DNA of 64,000 bases, taken from the NCBI GenBank assembly GCA_016859345.1, contig CM029120.1, positions 18,995,001-19,059,000 on the forward strand, given 5' to 3'. Under the pieces are notes generated by a model. The model searched no databases. It was not told the DNA's origin and saw only the letters and a list, made by a program, of their open reading frames with translations. The first letter of the stretch is position 1. Each line of letters begins with the position of its first letter. The DNA comes from Istiophorus platypterus (lineage: Eukaryota; Chordata; Actinopteri; Istiophoriformes; Istiophoridae). Positions 35,035 through 46,239 of the stretch are shown here, piece after piece. The position numbers and the translations under genes were made by a program.

Positions 35035-36284
35035 TCTAGAAAAATAATAAAATACAGTTGAGAGCAGCAAAACATCCCGAACTAACAACCAGACCTCAGT
35101 AGAAGAATCACACTGTCCCGTGGCAAGATAATAAGATTTCACTGTGGTAATAGGGATAGAAAGGGGGGATAGGGAAAGCAAGACTGTAACAAACTAGTTA
35201 GATTAATGCATTTAGCTTTCCTCACATGTTTCTGTGGATGGATGATATCAACATATGGGACTTTAATTTAAATGAGGTTTGTGAACACATTGACAGATAT
35301 AACACAAGGATGGCAATGTTATCTCTCTTCTTTGGATTTCCACTGAGATGAACGGCCTTTTTCTCTTTTCAGTCTGTTTCCATTGTCCTCTTGATGATAC
35401 ACAGACTTCACTGTAGATAGCTTTTTGTAGAACTACTTTTAAGAGTAGAAATAGAAAAAAAGGTCCATAAATTATGTAGCTGCAGCATCCTATAGCAGAG
35501 GTAAGTTTTAGATACTGTTGACATTAGTTTACCACATCCCTCCAAATAACTCCTCACTTTTTGACCAAAATTGGCAGCAAAATGGAATTTCAGTGATTTT
35601 CAAATGATTTTCAAATAGCCTTCAAAAGGACTGCGTGCCTTGTATCTGCATGAGCAATTATAACTAACTGAAAACACTATTACCCTATAGCAGTACTGTA
35701 ATATTGTTTATCAGTGAGTTAAAAAAAACGGTCTATCATTCCGAATGCACGGCTATAAATTAGAAAGACCTTGATTTTATGGCTGTTCACAAACATAGTT
35801 GAGGTACACTTAAGTCTCAGTGTTGGAGTAAATACGTGTGATCTAGGTGAATCATTCCTGCAGAGTTTCAGACAATAAGTAGTGAACAATTTTTTGAGCA
35901 AACTAAGTCCTCACCATCGCTTTCAAGACTTTTTAGGGATATTTGAATTGATTAAACTGTGACTGTTTACGACTGCACAACTTGCAATATTAACTGCAAG
36001 ACATGTAGCTGTACCATGCAATATATGCTTTAAAAAAAATTGTAAAATTGATATTCTAAACAGGTTCTACAGTTTCTTCATTTCATGACAAGACCAAGGT
36101 CCATTTTTATGGAACATCTCAGAATTCCACCTGGAGCTAAACACTCTCCTACCAGAGAGTAGAACTGGACTTTATGAAGCCTCATAAACTTTCAGCAAGG
36201 ATAAAGATTCCTCCAAGCTCAACTGTGACCTTACTTTTTTATGTAACATAGAATTTATGTGTCATAAACAGATTGAATTAATCT

Positions 36285-36285
<1 letters not shown>
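35035..36285. other. No gene seen
   Basis: AT-rich DNA with a small tandem duplication of GATTTTCAAAT at 35595-35616. No coding frame recognised. Confidence 0.5.
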
Positions 36286-36370
<85 letters not shown>

Positions 36371-36440
36371 ATATATATATATATATATCTATATATATAT
36401 ATATATATAGAGAGATATAGATATATATATAGATATATAT
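36286..36440 (+). repeat. (ATCT)n microsatellite running into (AT)n
   Basis: About 19 ATCT units from 36286 to 36360, then an AT-rich run with scattered CT and AG interruptions to about 36440. The 85-codon frame across it is an artefact. Confidence 0.97.
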
Positions 36441-36950
36441 GTATATTTAAAACAGCAGATCATTTGATTCAGCTGCGAGACATAGTAGGTACTTGTAAAT
36501 GGATAGCTGAATAATAAATGAATTAATGGACTGCATGAATGCACCTGGTTGAGAGATTGTAAGAAGTAAATTTTTCATTTATTATTTTGACAGAAACTTG
36601 CTGGTTGAAAGAGCCAAATCATCACTGTTTCAAGGCTGTGATTTCATAGTTATCATAAGGTTGTAAGAACCTCAGTTTTGTGGAGAGATCATGTGCTCTC
36701 CTTTCATCCCACCAAATGCCCGTCTATTTACAAAAATCAAATCCTGTTTCAAAGATATGCAAAAAAAATAGTCCATGTTTTTCTTAATTCTAGGCTTGAT
36801 TCTTGCAGTTCCTTATAATAAAACTGTCCTAACAAAACTTTAAATACTCTCCAGGTGGTGAGCTTCTCTGCATTGTCTCCCTGTAACCCACAAAACTCTT
36901 AATGCTCAGGAAACACCTTATCTTAAAGAGCTCATAGTACCCTATTACCA

Positions 36951-37028
<78 letters not shown>

Positions 37029-37175
37029 GTTGTTGTTGTTGTTGTTAATAATAATAATAATCTTTGTGTGGAACCCACATCTTTCACTCTCTCCCTCTCC
37101 CTTTCTTTCCCAACAAGCTGGTCGAGGCAGACGACCCCCCCCCCCCCCCCACCACCACCAACACCAACACCACCA
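36951..37175 (+). repeat. Simple-repeat cluster: (ATT)26-(GTT)6-(AAT)n, C16, (ACC)n
   Basis: (ATT)26 at 36951-37028, (GTT)6 at 37029-37046 and AAT units to 37060; then a C/T-rich spacer, a C16 run at 37135-37150 and ACC units to about 37175. The ATT and AAT arms are complementary. Open frames here on both strands (for example a poly-Ile/poly-Gly one) are artefacts. Confidence 0.97.
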
Positions 37176-37179
37176 CTAT

Positions 37180-39210
37180 GAGCCAGGATCTGTTCAATGT
37201 TTCTACCTGTTAAAAGGGAGTTTTTCATTGCTGCTGTCACCAAGTAGTTGCTGATGGGAGAAAGGTGAGTCCTTGTAAATGATAACTATAAAGAGTCAAG
37301 TCTGCAAAAAGTACCATGAGATAACTTCTATTATGATCTGGTGCTGTATAAAAGTCATTTGACTTAACTTTGGCCTGGATTTTTAATAATCTTATTGCTG
37401 TTGTGAACGTCTTCCCATCCACTAAATGGCATTTCTTTGCAACACCTGGCAGGTTTGGGCAACTCGGGAGTTCTCAGTCAGAGTCATTTCCTAGGTAAAG
37501 AAAAACTGATAAAAGGCTTTTACTCCTAGTCCTAAAAGTAGACTCATATAATGTCACTCTGAGAATTGTTGGTTTCTCTCCTGGTACCAATTAAACCCAT
37601 ATAAATTAATCTATATAACCTAAAAATTACATATTTAGATTTTTTTTTTCAGTGAAAATCTCCACATGGCCTTAATGTAGCCTGGATATACATTTTAGAT
37701 ATGCATTTTTGCCTCATTTAGTATTATGAATACGTGAATTGGCCCCACCTCTATCTCCACTCACCTCTCGGTCACTCTCCTACAACTCCAAGTCCAGCTC
37801 CAGCTCATCAAACACACAAATCTCCACTTTTTTCTGTTTTTCTAGCTACTGTACATTACATAAGGGCAAGAGGTTACATCTGAATCTGTTTTTTAAGACT
37901 GTCACTGGTACAGTGCAGTTCCATCCGCCGTTGTGCTGACTACTTGTTTTGCCGAAGATATGTGTTGTATCATTTAAAAAACACCATATGCATGTGTTAA
38001 CAAGGTTCAATACTCTCAGCTATTGTTTTTGTCAATACTGGTTTACAGACTACTTTTCATGTAGTTGAACATCATAGATGTCAACATTAAGGAATATTGG
38101 TGTGGTGCAGTTTCCTCAGTTGAAGCTGTTTTGGTCAATGGGCTGTAATACACTCATACACCAGGGGCAATGTGCATTTGTAGCATGATTGGGAAAGATG
38201 ACATGTCAGTAACATACTGCTACAGACCAGTATGCCAGTGATTGTTGCTAGAATCACATATCATAAGGTTTTTCAACCAAAAACTTTGATTCACAGTAAT
38301 AAAGTTAACCATTTAAGAGGGTATCTGTTTTGCAGTAAAATGTACAATATAAAAAGGTACACACCAAAATAGATGTTTTATGAGTACATGTATCCTGTTG
38401 TCTTAGTGACATGATGTGATGTGTGTAATGTAGTTACACTTGGATCATCGGTTTTAATATGATCTAATGAAGCCAGGTATGTTGATACCAACTGGAAAAA
38501 AAGTAAGGGGTGTCATTATAAAAGTCATCATTAAAACAGATTGGAAGACTGAATTAATTTCTGAATTAAATCAAAAGTGAAATGTAAGTTTCATCGAAAC
38601 TCACAAAGCAAAACTGCATGTCAAAGAGAGAAGTCTCTTTTTGAACGCTGCAGTAATGAATGATTACCACAGAATGAGCCAAACCCACACTGAGGGATGC
38701 TCTCTGCTGCTAATCAACCCTTCTAAAGATGTGAGGGATGAGAGGAACTGGAAAACTGGAAAGGGAGGGTGAAGAGACAGCTACGGAGAGGAGGTAAACA
38801 AAATCTGAGCGAGGAAAGATTGATGGTATGAAAAAGATACAGTTTGAGTCAAGAGAGGAAGAGACAAAGCAGGGAGGAGAGGGAGTCGTAGTAATTACAT
38901 TCATTTCCTCCCTTCAGCTTCTTGGTAAATAAACAAGCATCAACTAGCCTTGAGGCTTCCAGTTGCCTCAGTGTCAGTGAACTAATTAATTTCATCTTTT
39001 CTTTTTTGCCGCTCTTGTCCCTCTCCTCTATTCTCCCTTTTTTCTTTGTCTGTTTTACTGTCCCTTTTTTATTGTTCTGAAAGTAGGGCATTCAATGGTA
39101 TTCGCACATACTACTGCATATACTACTAATACTACCACCAATTAGCCTTTGGGGCTTGTACATACTACTTTTAGTAGTAGTATGCTGCTAATCAACATAC
39201 TACTTCATAG
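37180..39210. other. No gene seen
   Basis: AT-rich DNA. Frames near 37739-37939 and 38849-39091 are low-complexity Ser- or Lys-rich and have no domain. Confidence 0.5.
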
Positions 39211-39211
39211 T

Positions 39212-39310
39212 TCTACATGGTAAACATACCTGATAAACATCAACATATTGTAATTCCCACTATAAACATGTTAGCAGGCTAATATTAGCATTTTCTTTAA
39301 AACACCACAG
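39212..39310 (+). repeat. Scrap of the 12.7-13.8 kb dispersed repeat
   Basis: ACATGGTAAACATACCTGAT, AAACATCAACATATTG and CATGTTAGCAGGCTAATATT keep the order of the 'taaacattatacctgctaaacatcagcatgttag...catgttagcatgctaatg' end of the repeat listed at 12655-13760. Short and diverged. Confidence 0.55.
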
Positions 39311-39357
39311 ATCAGCTAGTGTGCCTATAAACTCTTGGTATGCTGACACTTAAATAG

Positions 39358-39656
39358 GGGCTGCTGTGGCTCAGGAGGTAGCGCGGGTTGTCCACCACCC
39401 AGAAGGATGGCGGTTTGATCCCTGGCGCTTCCAGTCTGAAGATCAAAGTGTCACTGGGCAAGATACTGAACCTCAAAATTGACCCTGATGTCTCATCGGC
39501 TTGCATTTTTATAGAAAATGCTCATATAAAAAAAGCATTGAAAAAATCCAAGTATGAATATGTGTTTGTGTTTGAATGTGGCAGTCGTATAAATTGCTTT
39601 GAGTGGTCAATAGGACTAGGAAAGCGCTATGTAAGGGCAGTCCATTTACCATTTAC
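39358..39656 (+). mobile_element. tRNA-derived SINE
   Basis: The head carries RNA polymerase III-like internal promoter boxes: an A box TGGCTCAGGAGG at 39367-39378 and a B box GGTTTGATCCC at 39412-39422, 45 bp apart as in tRNA-derived genes, with two mismatches to the B-box consensus GGTTCGANTCC. The body contains a GGGCAAGATACTGAACC block. The tail reads GCTTTGAGTGGTCAATAGGA, AAAGCGCTATGTAAGGGCAG, TCCATTTACCATTTA, which ends a SINE very common in teleosts. It is near complete. The 90-codon frame across it is not a gene. Confidence 0.75.
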
Positions 39657-39664
39657 TTAAACTC

Positions 39665-40565
39665 TCCTGATTTATTAAGGAAATACTGATCCATACTTTA
39701 GTGTTTATGACACTTTGGCTTGAAAATGCATCTTGAATTTCAGGCAATAAACAGTATGATGCAGATAAAAGCTCTGGAAAAAATCAGGCAACGGGACCAT
39801 TGGTTAAGATTATTTTATTCACTCAATGTGCTCAAGGTCAGGAATGTATATTGTTAGCCACAATGCAATAAGCATTAATAATGGGTAAAAATAATTGTTA
39901 ACTTATCTTCGATCTAGATTTTTTTTTAATATAAAAATACAGGTATCCATTAAAGTATTGCCTCTTAACACAGAAATTTCATTGCATTTACTACGATCCA
40001 AATTTTTTAAATTTTTTTATTTTGAGAATCAGTTGCATTAGCAGACAGCTGTTGTGAAATAATGGAGTTCAAGTATGTGTGTTTTCATCTCCTATCCCGA
40101 AATACTAAAAAAAATATAAAGTTTTCAGAAGAAGTTGTTTCAAAAGAAAAAGTACTTAAATTTTTCATATACACAAATTGGAACCATTGCCTTCTTTATC
40201 TTGTCTGTCTTCTATATCTAATGATGATGTTTACCGTGGTATATAAGGGTGATACGGTCACGTCTTACATTCAGCAGGCCAACATCTTCAGATCTCAATG
40301 CAGACTTCATCTTCCAGGCACACTGTGTTTAAGCTTCTTCCTTGGCCCCCCTGCTGACTGTAAGGTCGGGGATATGGGGCTATATGAATCAAATGATCCT
40401 GTGGTTTCTTGAAGGAACGTCTGAGCTTAAAACTTCAGTGCTACTGCAGCTAATCCTCCATATTTCACAATGAGGCATCACTCACACAAGGAAACCCTTT
40501 AGGATTCATCTGTAGACTCCAGAGTCTGAAGAGGACATGTTTTCCTCCTGTTTTGACATGACTCA
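39665..40565. other. No gene seen
   Basis: AT-rich DNA between two mobile elements. The 116-codon frame 40062-40412 shows no domain. Confidence 0.5.
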
Positions 40566-40569
40566 TATA

Positions 40570-41641
40570 CAGTGGCATTAATAGTTTGGGCACCCCTGGT
40601 CAAAATTTCTCTTATTGTGAATGGTTAAGCAGTACAAGAAAAATTGATCTCCAAAAGTCATTAATTTTCGAGATTACAGACTTTTTAAAAAACTTTTTAA
40701 GCAAGATTATTTTTTTTATTTCCATCTTTTACCGTTTCATAATAACAAAAGGAAAAGGGCCAAAACAAAAGTGTGGGCACCCTGCATGGCCACTGCTTAG
40801 TTACACCCCCTTTGGCAAGGATCACAGCTTGTAAAGGATTTTTGTAGCAGCAAAGATTCTTTCACTTCTTGTTTGGGGAACTTTCACCCATTCTTCCTAC
40901 AAAATACCTCTAGTTCTGTGAGATTCTTCTTTGTCCTGCAGGCGCTGCTCTGCTGAGGTCTATCAGGGGACTTTGAGGACCATGGCAAACCCTCAGCTGG
41001 CGCCTCTAGTAAAAGTCCATTGTGGATTTTGAAGTGTGTGTTTAGGATCATTATCTTGCTGTAGAGGCCGTCCTCTTCCCACCTTCAGCTTTTTTACAGA
41101 CAGTGTGATGTTTGCGCCCAGAATTGGCTGGTGTTTAATCGATTCCTGCCATTTCTTAATTACATTACAAAGGAAACGTCTACCTGAAAACACTTTGCTA
41201 TCTTCATAAGCCTTCTACTGCTTTGGCATCAGTTCCTTTAACTTTCAGAGTGTTAGACAGCTGCTCAGAGGAGCCCATGGACACAGATTGTTGACACAAA
41301 GTTTAAGAAGTCAGAGTATTTCTGAAGTTTTTAAAATTTGCTTCACTTGGCCTTTCCTAACGATGCCTGTGAACAAGCCTCAGCTATAACAAGCTGATTA
41401 AGGTCAGAGATCTTGGTAAAAGTTTTCTGGAACCGTAATCTCTTGAGTTGCCTGAACTGTTTCATGGTGTTCCTTTTCTCTAAAATTGTACAAAACAAAA
41501 ATAATATATATTAATCTGGCTTAAAATGTTAAACAGAATTTTTAAACTTTATCTTCATGCCTTTTGGCGATCAGCTCATTTTGTACTCACTTAACTATTC
41601 ACAGTAACAAGAAATTCTGCTCAAACTTTTTCAAATGTACA
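40570..41641 (-). mobile_element. Tc1/mariner element, internally deleted
   Basis: Starts after a TA (40568-40569) with CAGTGGCATTAATAGTTTGG and ends around 41641. The two ends are inverted copies: left ATTTCTCTTATTGTGAATGG and GTTAAGCAGTACAAG mirror right CTTGTTACTGTGAATAGTTA and GTGAGTACAA when the right end is read on the minus strand. Inside is a minus-strand transposase relic. At about 1.07 kb it is shorter than the ~1.5 kb expected of a complete element, so an internal part is missing. It belongs to a different Tc1 family from the copy at 24.6 kb. Confidence 0.85.
40790..41193 (-). pseudogene. Tc1-like transposase relic (C-terminal half)
   Basis: On the minus strand an open frame (41193 down to 40993) reads a basic start, then GRPLQQDNDPKHT, which is the Tc1 second catalytic Asp with its Asn-Asp-Pro-Lys-His-Thr context. 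The usual WPSQSPDLN string follows in degraded form (~40960-40980, SSKSPDR), then an ELE-FC-type helix. The N-terminal helix-turn-helix and the first catalytic Asp are missing, so this is not merely frameshifted but deleted. Confidence 0.8.
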
Positions 41642-41701
41642 ACATCGGGATACCAATGAAATGATGAGCATGAAGTTCTGGCTTTGTTAGCATGCATGTA
41701 G

Positions 41702-41702
<1 letters not shown>

Positions 41703-41745
<43 letters not shown>
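41703..41745 (+). repeat. (TG)21 microsatellite
   Basis: Uninterrupted TG dinucleotides, just right of the Tc1 element end. Confidence 0.97.
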
Positions 41746-41746
<1 letters not shown>

Positions 41747-41749
41747 TGA

Positions 41750-43890
41750 CTGCCTATTTGTTTGTCCAGGTACTGTACACTTCACTATTGATTGCAAAAG
41801 TTAATTAAATTTAATAGTTACTCTATTGAATACACACTAGAACACACATGCACGTATTGGACACATTTTCTGGCAGGTTGTAGATAAAGACACATCGATC
41901 AACATTATCCTGCTGAGATGAGACAGTGTAGAAGATTCAGTAATGATATAAGGATTAATTCATGGTTTGAAGCATCTTTATTCAAGAGTTTACATGGAAT
42001 AGTCTAATATTATGTGTACATTCAGTGGGAAGTTGGTATAACTACTGTTTTCAACTCTTCATTTTTAGATTTCTATTTACTTAAGTAAATAGAAATCTTT
42101 TTATAACCTTGAGGGTACAAGCACCAAAAATATTTCATAAGATTAGTTATCCTCAAAATTAGAACTGGGAATAGAAATAGACTAGAAATAGAATGTGGTA
42201 TTTTATTAAACTTAAGTAGCAGAACATTTTAGCATGTCTAGCTGATCAGCTGACTAATAACAGTAATTACACTAATGTAGTATCATTTCTAAAGCCAAGC
42301 AAGATATTATTAGCTAACACTTTTATTTGTTTAAAGGTTATATTAGAAAAAAAAAGAAAAAGTCCCCTCCAGGAATGATACATTCACTGTGTTATATCAG
42401 ATTCAGTTTAATGTAACATTAGCGAGTCCCTCTCCTCCCTGCTTTTGACTCATTAGCCCTGATTTGATGAGGTTTACAAACCAAAACCGTATCACATCTG
42501 TTACCTGAGATATAGCATATATAGTTGTCTTACTTGTTAATCCTCTTCCTCAAAGCCTTGTCTCTTGTAAAATGACTCAATACCAAGTAAAAGTTGTGCA
42601 CTAAATATGTTACTAAAGTAATGACATAATATGTCAAATGATGAAATTATAACCTGCATAATGGTTTTAAGAAGCATTTAACTCTTGTAGTTTGTTTAAA
42701 TGGGGTCAATTTTAACAATTTTAAACAGGGTTTAAATTGGTTTGATCATGGTTTAATCTGCAAGGTATTTTCTTAATCAGTTCATTGTTCATTGCTTGGT
42801 TTGTAAGACTTGAAAAAATGGTAAAGAAATGGCCATGACAGTTAACCGGCACTAAAAGTCATATCTTCAGATGTTTTGCTTTGTCCAACCAAACCTCAAA
42901 CTATTCAATTTACTGACTTTAAAGATTTATTTAAATTCATTTAAAGATTTTAAAGAATATCACTGGCTCCCTGTGCAGTGAAATGACACCCGGCACATTA
43001 GGTTGCATTATGCTCACCTTTGAAACAATTTCTTTTTTTCTTTTTATATTTTTATTTTATTGTTAAATCTGAACATGATTAAAGAACTTAGAGGATTTTT
43101 TTTGAACTCCTTAACAGTAACAAAGAAAACTCGTAGTGCCTTCAGCATAAACAAGTATCCACGCAGGATCAACATTGTCCTGATGAGTTTAGGCAGTTAG
43201 GACCATTTATTAATGATCTTAAATATAATCAAATTAAGGTTTACCGCTAAGATTTTGCTACTTTTTAATGGAGAAATGACTGTTTGCTTTTAAAATTCCA
43301 AAAATGAAACCACACCTGTGGAAAAGGAGGCAGTAAAACCAGAATGGCTACCAAACAGTACTAATGGCGGAGCTGTGATGTTTCAGCTGACAGGCTTGTT
43401 GACTGGTGACACATCAGCAGAGTATCTCTGGTCACTGAGCTCTGTGTCTGAAGAATATACTTCTGCTGACTTATTGATCGCGTTGCATTGTGAACACAGT
43501 CAGTAGAGCTGCATCAAAGGTAGTTATTAAAGGCAACAAGCACTGGGCCAGGGAGTTGAAATTAATTCTTTAAAACCTAAGCGTAGGGCAAGCTAGCTAC
43601 ATTTGGTCTGTCTTTCTTACTGTTGGCACATTGTGAGTATAATATAAGATTTATGTCAACAGAGGAATAAATATGCAGTAAATGAAGGCTGTCAGCTTGT
43701 GATGATGAGACTCTTGGAAATACTACAGCTCTGTGATGTACTGCTTCGCTTGCCTTGAGCTTTTTTCAGAAGAGAGAGGACATGGAGTAGATTGTAAGGA
43801 TGAATGTGTTTATATGACTGTGTGTCTATGTGTAGGAGTGTTGCTTTCATTAAATATCCCCGCTGTGAATGATATTTCATACACTATATT
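41750..43890. other. No gene seen
   Basis: AT-rich DNA. Holds the perfect palindrome at 42067-42098. The 62-codon frame at 43318-43506 is unassigned. Confidence 0.5.
42067..42098. repeat. Perfect 32 bp palindrome
   Basis: AGATTTCTATTTAC, TTAA, GTAAATAGAAATCT: every base pairs with its mirror position and there is no loop. Flanks are not complementary. Such exact palindromes are uncommon by chance, but the AT-richness makes this less surprising. Confidence 0.95.
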
Positions 43891-43896
43891 TCTTAC

Positions 43897-43943
43897 ACTG
43901 TCCGCACTGTTACATAGTCCTTTTTGTGTACTTGTACTTTGAA
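43897..43943 (+). repeat. 47 bp exact direct repeat, unit 1
   Basis: Identical to 44637-44683. It begins ACTGTCCGCACTGTTACATA and ends TACTTGTACTTTGAA. Sequences either side differ. Exactly 740 bp separates the two starts. Confidence 0.95.
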
Positions 43944-45036
43944 CTATTGAACTATATTCAAAGATGAAGATCGCAGTCATTTGTATCCACATTATTTGGC
44001 AATTAAAAAAACACCATAGATAAGTATTACCACTAAGAAAACTATTGGAGCCTTATAAAAAGAGGTTAGCACTTTGTTCTTCATGTTTTGCTGTAATGTT
44101 GCACCAACATCGTGGAATAAATAATTACATATCAAGCAGCAGTTCAGACAGAAATGCAAAAAATGTGTCATCCAGCTGAATAATAGAGCTGACTGATAAA
44201 TTAGTCATGTTGATATATTGGCTGATATTAGACAATGAGTAGACTTAATGAGTAATACATCTATGGCTTTTCTGTGCTTAAAATTTCAAAATTTCACTTA
44301 GCCTGACATATACATATATACATATAACTGAGGTACAGAAGTACTGAAGTTTCACAATTCAATTTTTTTCCACCAAAGAATAGTGAGAGAGTAGTTGCAA
44401 ATCTTACAAAACCTTATAAAAAATCATATTATAAGTTGTGTAAAATTAACACTTGGGGTTTTTTTGTGAGGCCCCTGATTGGTTGGAGGCCCAACCACAA
44501 CACAACTTGTCATCATCATTAAAATGTTCCAGCACACTTATAATGGAGCAAGGATCCAATCGTTCTTTCACAAAAGTAGAATGTAAACTACTAGAAACAC
44601 TGGAGAAACAGAATCGAACAGTAACAAGTTACACTTACTGTCCGCACTGTTACATAGTCCTTTTTGTGTACTTGTACTTTGAAGTATTTCTAAAAATCAG
44701 TAATTTCAGTCTATTCATTTTTAAGTAATTGTTTTTAACTTGAGTACTTTACTTCACTACATTTAAAGTCAAATTAATTAGAGTAAAAAGACATGAAAAA
44801 GTCACCTGAGGAAGTTACAATTAACTGTGTGAGAACATGGCAAATGGAAAGAGCCCACTCAGCAGCTGCAGCAGAGAACCAGACCCAGCAGCAGGTGCAT
44901 GCTGGGTCTGCTTAAACACTAAATGCTAAAATACTGATGGTGGACCCTTCGGCTATGACCTCACTGAGGTTTTCACCACCTTTCTGCTGTTTGTGATTAT
45001 CCCTGCCCCGACTGCAGGGCTCATTCAGCGCCCTGT
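43944..45036. other. Left part of a possible hAT element; no intact gene
   Basis: The stretch 44684-44770 contains ACTTGAGTACTTTACTTCAC, a string common in fish hAT ends and MITEs. The 91-codon frame 44453-44728 is unassigned. I cannot place the left end of the hAT element whose right end is at about 45620. Confidence 0.35.
44637..44683 (+). repeat. 47 bp exact direct repeat, unit 2
   Basis: Second identical copy of 43897-43943. Confidence 0.95.
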
Positions 45037-45620
45037 TTGAAAACGTTGAGGAGCACAGTGAGACCAGAGAGGCTGAGTGGACTGGTTATACTTTGCAATG
45101 AGCATGAACTACCAGAGAGGTTGGATTTCGAGCTGATTGTGGAGGACTTTGTGCTTCACAAGACTCACAGAGTGTCGTTCAGACAAGTGAATGCAACAGA
45201 TGAGAGGATGAACAGCTATTGCGTTACCAAGCAACATAGCTTTTTTCTGTTTGTCGGCTGCAGCAGTTGTGTAGTATATGTTGTTTATACATCACTCCCT
45301 TTTCTGCTACTTTATTGTGCTGTTACTCTAGAAGAAGTCTCACTCTGTTTGATTTATGTAGCTTAATATTGCTCCACCATGGTGTCCCTATACCCATAAT
45401 TATCAGCATATGCACACGCTACAAAGTGCCTGACTGGAATTCATTGGTTGCTTTCGGTGCTTTTCCCACCTGGGAACAGTTTAGCTACATCTTAGATGCA
45501 ACAGTTAACTGGCGTTGTGCTTTAAAAAATATGAATCACCCTTTTAACTGACCCGTTTTCATGGTGCCGACCAAAGCGGCAACGATTAATCGTTTAGTCG
45601 ACCAATCATGCACATCCCTA
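45037..45620 (+). mobile_element. hAT transposase C-terminal fragment and right terminus
   Basis: The frame from about 45058 reads ERLSGLVILCNEHELPERLD then FELIVEDF. hAT transposases end with a RLS-L-ILSIEHEL----(D/N)F--(I/V)---F helix followed by a basic KARRV-type tail; here HKTHRVSF matches that. A stop-free run continues to 45366 but looks non-coding beyond ~45180. The right terminus lies near 45611-45620: TGCACATCCCTA, which on the minus strand starts TAGGGATGTGCA, a hAT-type end, preceded by GATTAATCGTTTAGTCGACC. The left end and the catalytic core are not recognisable here, so the element is truncated. Confidence 0.55.
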
Positions 45621-45621
45621 G

Positions 45622-46020
45622 TTTGAACAACATTGAGCCAGGGGAGGTCACAGAGTTTTACCGAGCATTGCCAGGATCAGAGAAGGGGGCGCTCCAAAAC
45701 GTCCATAGCCCCAGGGCCTACAGTAATGTTACGGTACTCCTGTCAATGCCTATCGGCCCTGTGCCCTCTCTGCCCTCCTCCCCTCTTATGCTCTGTGTGC
45801 TCTGTGTGCTCTGTGTGCATGAGTGTGTTTGATCACTGTTACTCCCACACCGTCAGTCTCTGCCAGAAACACTGAAAGTGATGTTCTGTGTGCTCACTTG
45901 TCTTTCATTTGATCCGCCTGTGTGTGTTTAAAAAGAGACAAACATGGCATCATAAAAACCCCACTTGTCTTTGGCAAAATGCTGTAAGCCCATAGTGACA
46001 TCTTTGCCAGCCAAAGACTA
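45622..46020. other. No gene seen; 9 bp triple repeat
   Basis: CTCTGTGTG is repeated three times in tandem at 45791-45817. Otherwise unremarkable DNA of average composition. Confidence 0.55.
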
Positions 46021-46064
<44 letters not shown>

Positions 46065-46074
46065 GGCACACACA

Positions 46075-46120
<46 letters not shown>

Positions 46121-46239
46121 TTCACACACAAACACACAAACACACATACACACACAGGCACACAGGCACACACACACACACACACACAAACTCACACTCA
46201 AACACACATACACACACAAGCACACACATAAAAACACAC
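46021..46239 (+). repeat. CA-rich satellite, ~220 bp, interrupted
   Basis: Blocks of CA dinucleotides separated by GGCACA, AAGCACA, AACATTCACA and similar units. Frames of 75-138 codons on both strands (poly-Cys/Val on one, poly-His/Thr on the other) come from the repeat. Confidence 0.97.

Noticed and set aside
36257..37243. Frames over ATCT, ATT and C repeats resembling membrane (poly-Ile) or glycine-rich proteins
   Set aside because: They are direct translations of simple repeats.
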